Both the position numbers and the translations under genes were made by a program. The notes below the pieces were generated by a model. That model was given only the letters and a program-made list of their open reading frames with translations, did not search any database and was not told where the DNA came from. Below are positions 6,250 through 6,267 of a stretch of DNA of 6,267 nucleotides, in pieces (the first letter of the stretch is position 1; the number at the start of each line of letters is the position of its first letter). This DNA is from an uncultured Shinella sp. (GTDB lineage: Bacteria; Pseudomonadota; Alphaproteobacteria; Rhizobiales; Rhizobiaceae), in contig CAMPIK010000151.1 of assembly GCA_946886325.1 (NCBI GenBank), forward strand, positions 1-6,267, read 5' to 3'.

Positions 6250-6267
6250 TTCCTCCGCCGGCCGGCC

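Noticed and set aside
6185..6267. N-terminal extension of the binding protein beyond 6184
   Set aside because: The frame is open to the edge but has no ATG, GTG or TTG, and the region holds a strong ribosome site placed for 6184.

Overview
The window is a GC-rich, gene-dense segment that reads almost entirely on the minus strand. The codon usage, protein sequences and operon style suggest an alphaproteobacterium of the Rhizobiales (Rhizobium, Sinorhizobium, Agrobacterium, Mesorhizobium or a relative). This placement is an inference from recognisable protein families; nothing in the window, such as an rRNA gene, fixes it.

Read 5' to 3' on the minus strand (right to left), the layout is as follows. 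There is a short upstream region with a perfect 6-9-6 dyad that may be an operator (6185-6267). It is followed by a Tat-exported family 1 solute-binding protein (6184-4745), then a 153-base gap holding two strong inverted repeats. Next come a MalF-type permease (4591-3668), a MalG-type permease (3657-2800), a first MalK-type ATPase (2795-1677) and a second MalK-type ATPase (1680-556). The last gene is the N-terminal 184 residues of an FGGY sugar/polyol kinase most like erythritol kinase (554 to the left edge). From the first permease onward the genes are separated by 10 bases, by 4 bases, by an ATGA overlap and by 1 base. This is strong evidence for one transcript with translational coupling.

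Together the genes describe capture, import and phosphorylation of a small carbohydrate, most likely a sugar alcohol. The binding protein delivers substrate to a two-permease channel, two different ATPases power it, and the kinase phosphorylates the product in the cytoplasm. The substrate is inferred from the kinase and from known rhizobial polyol loci; the transporter sequences alone do not prove it.

The most interesting signal is asymmetry in the import motor. The first ATPase has lost the catalytic glutamate (Asp159) and the switch histidine (Gln192) and has an LSNGQ signature. The second keeps the glutamate and histidine but has Glu in place of the Q-loop glutamine and Glu in place of the D-loop aspartate. 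One permease has a textbook EAA loop, whereas the other has a degraded one. This looks like a heterodimeric carbohydrate importer with one degenerate and one catalytic ATP site, a design better known from exporters. Otherwise the region is an ordinary catabolic operon; no mobile element, CRISPR array, RNA gene or defence system was seen.
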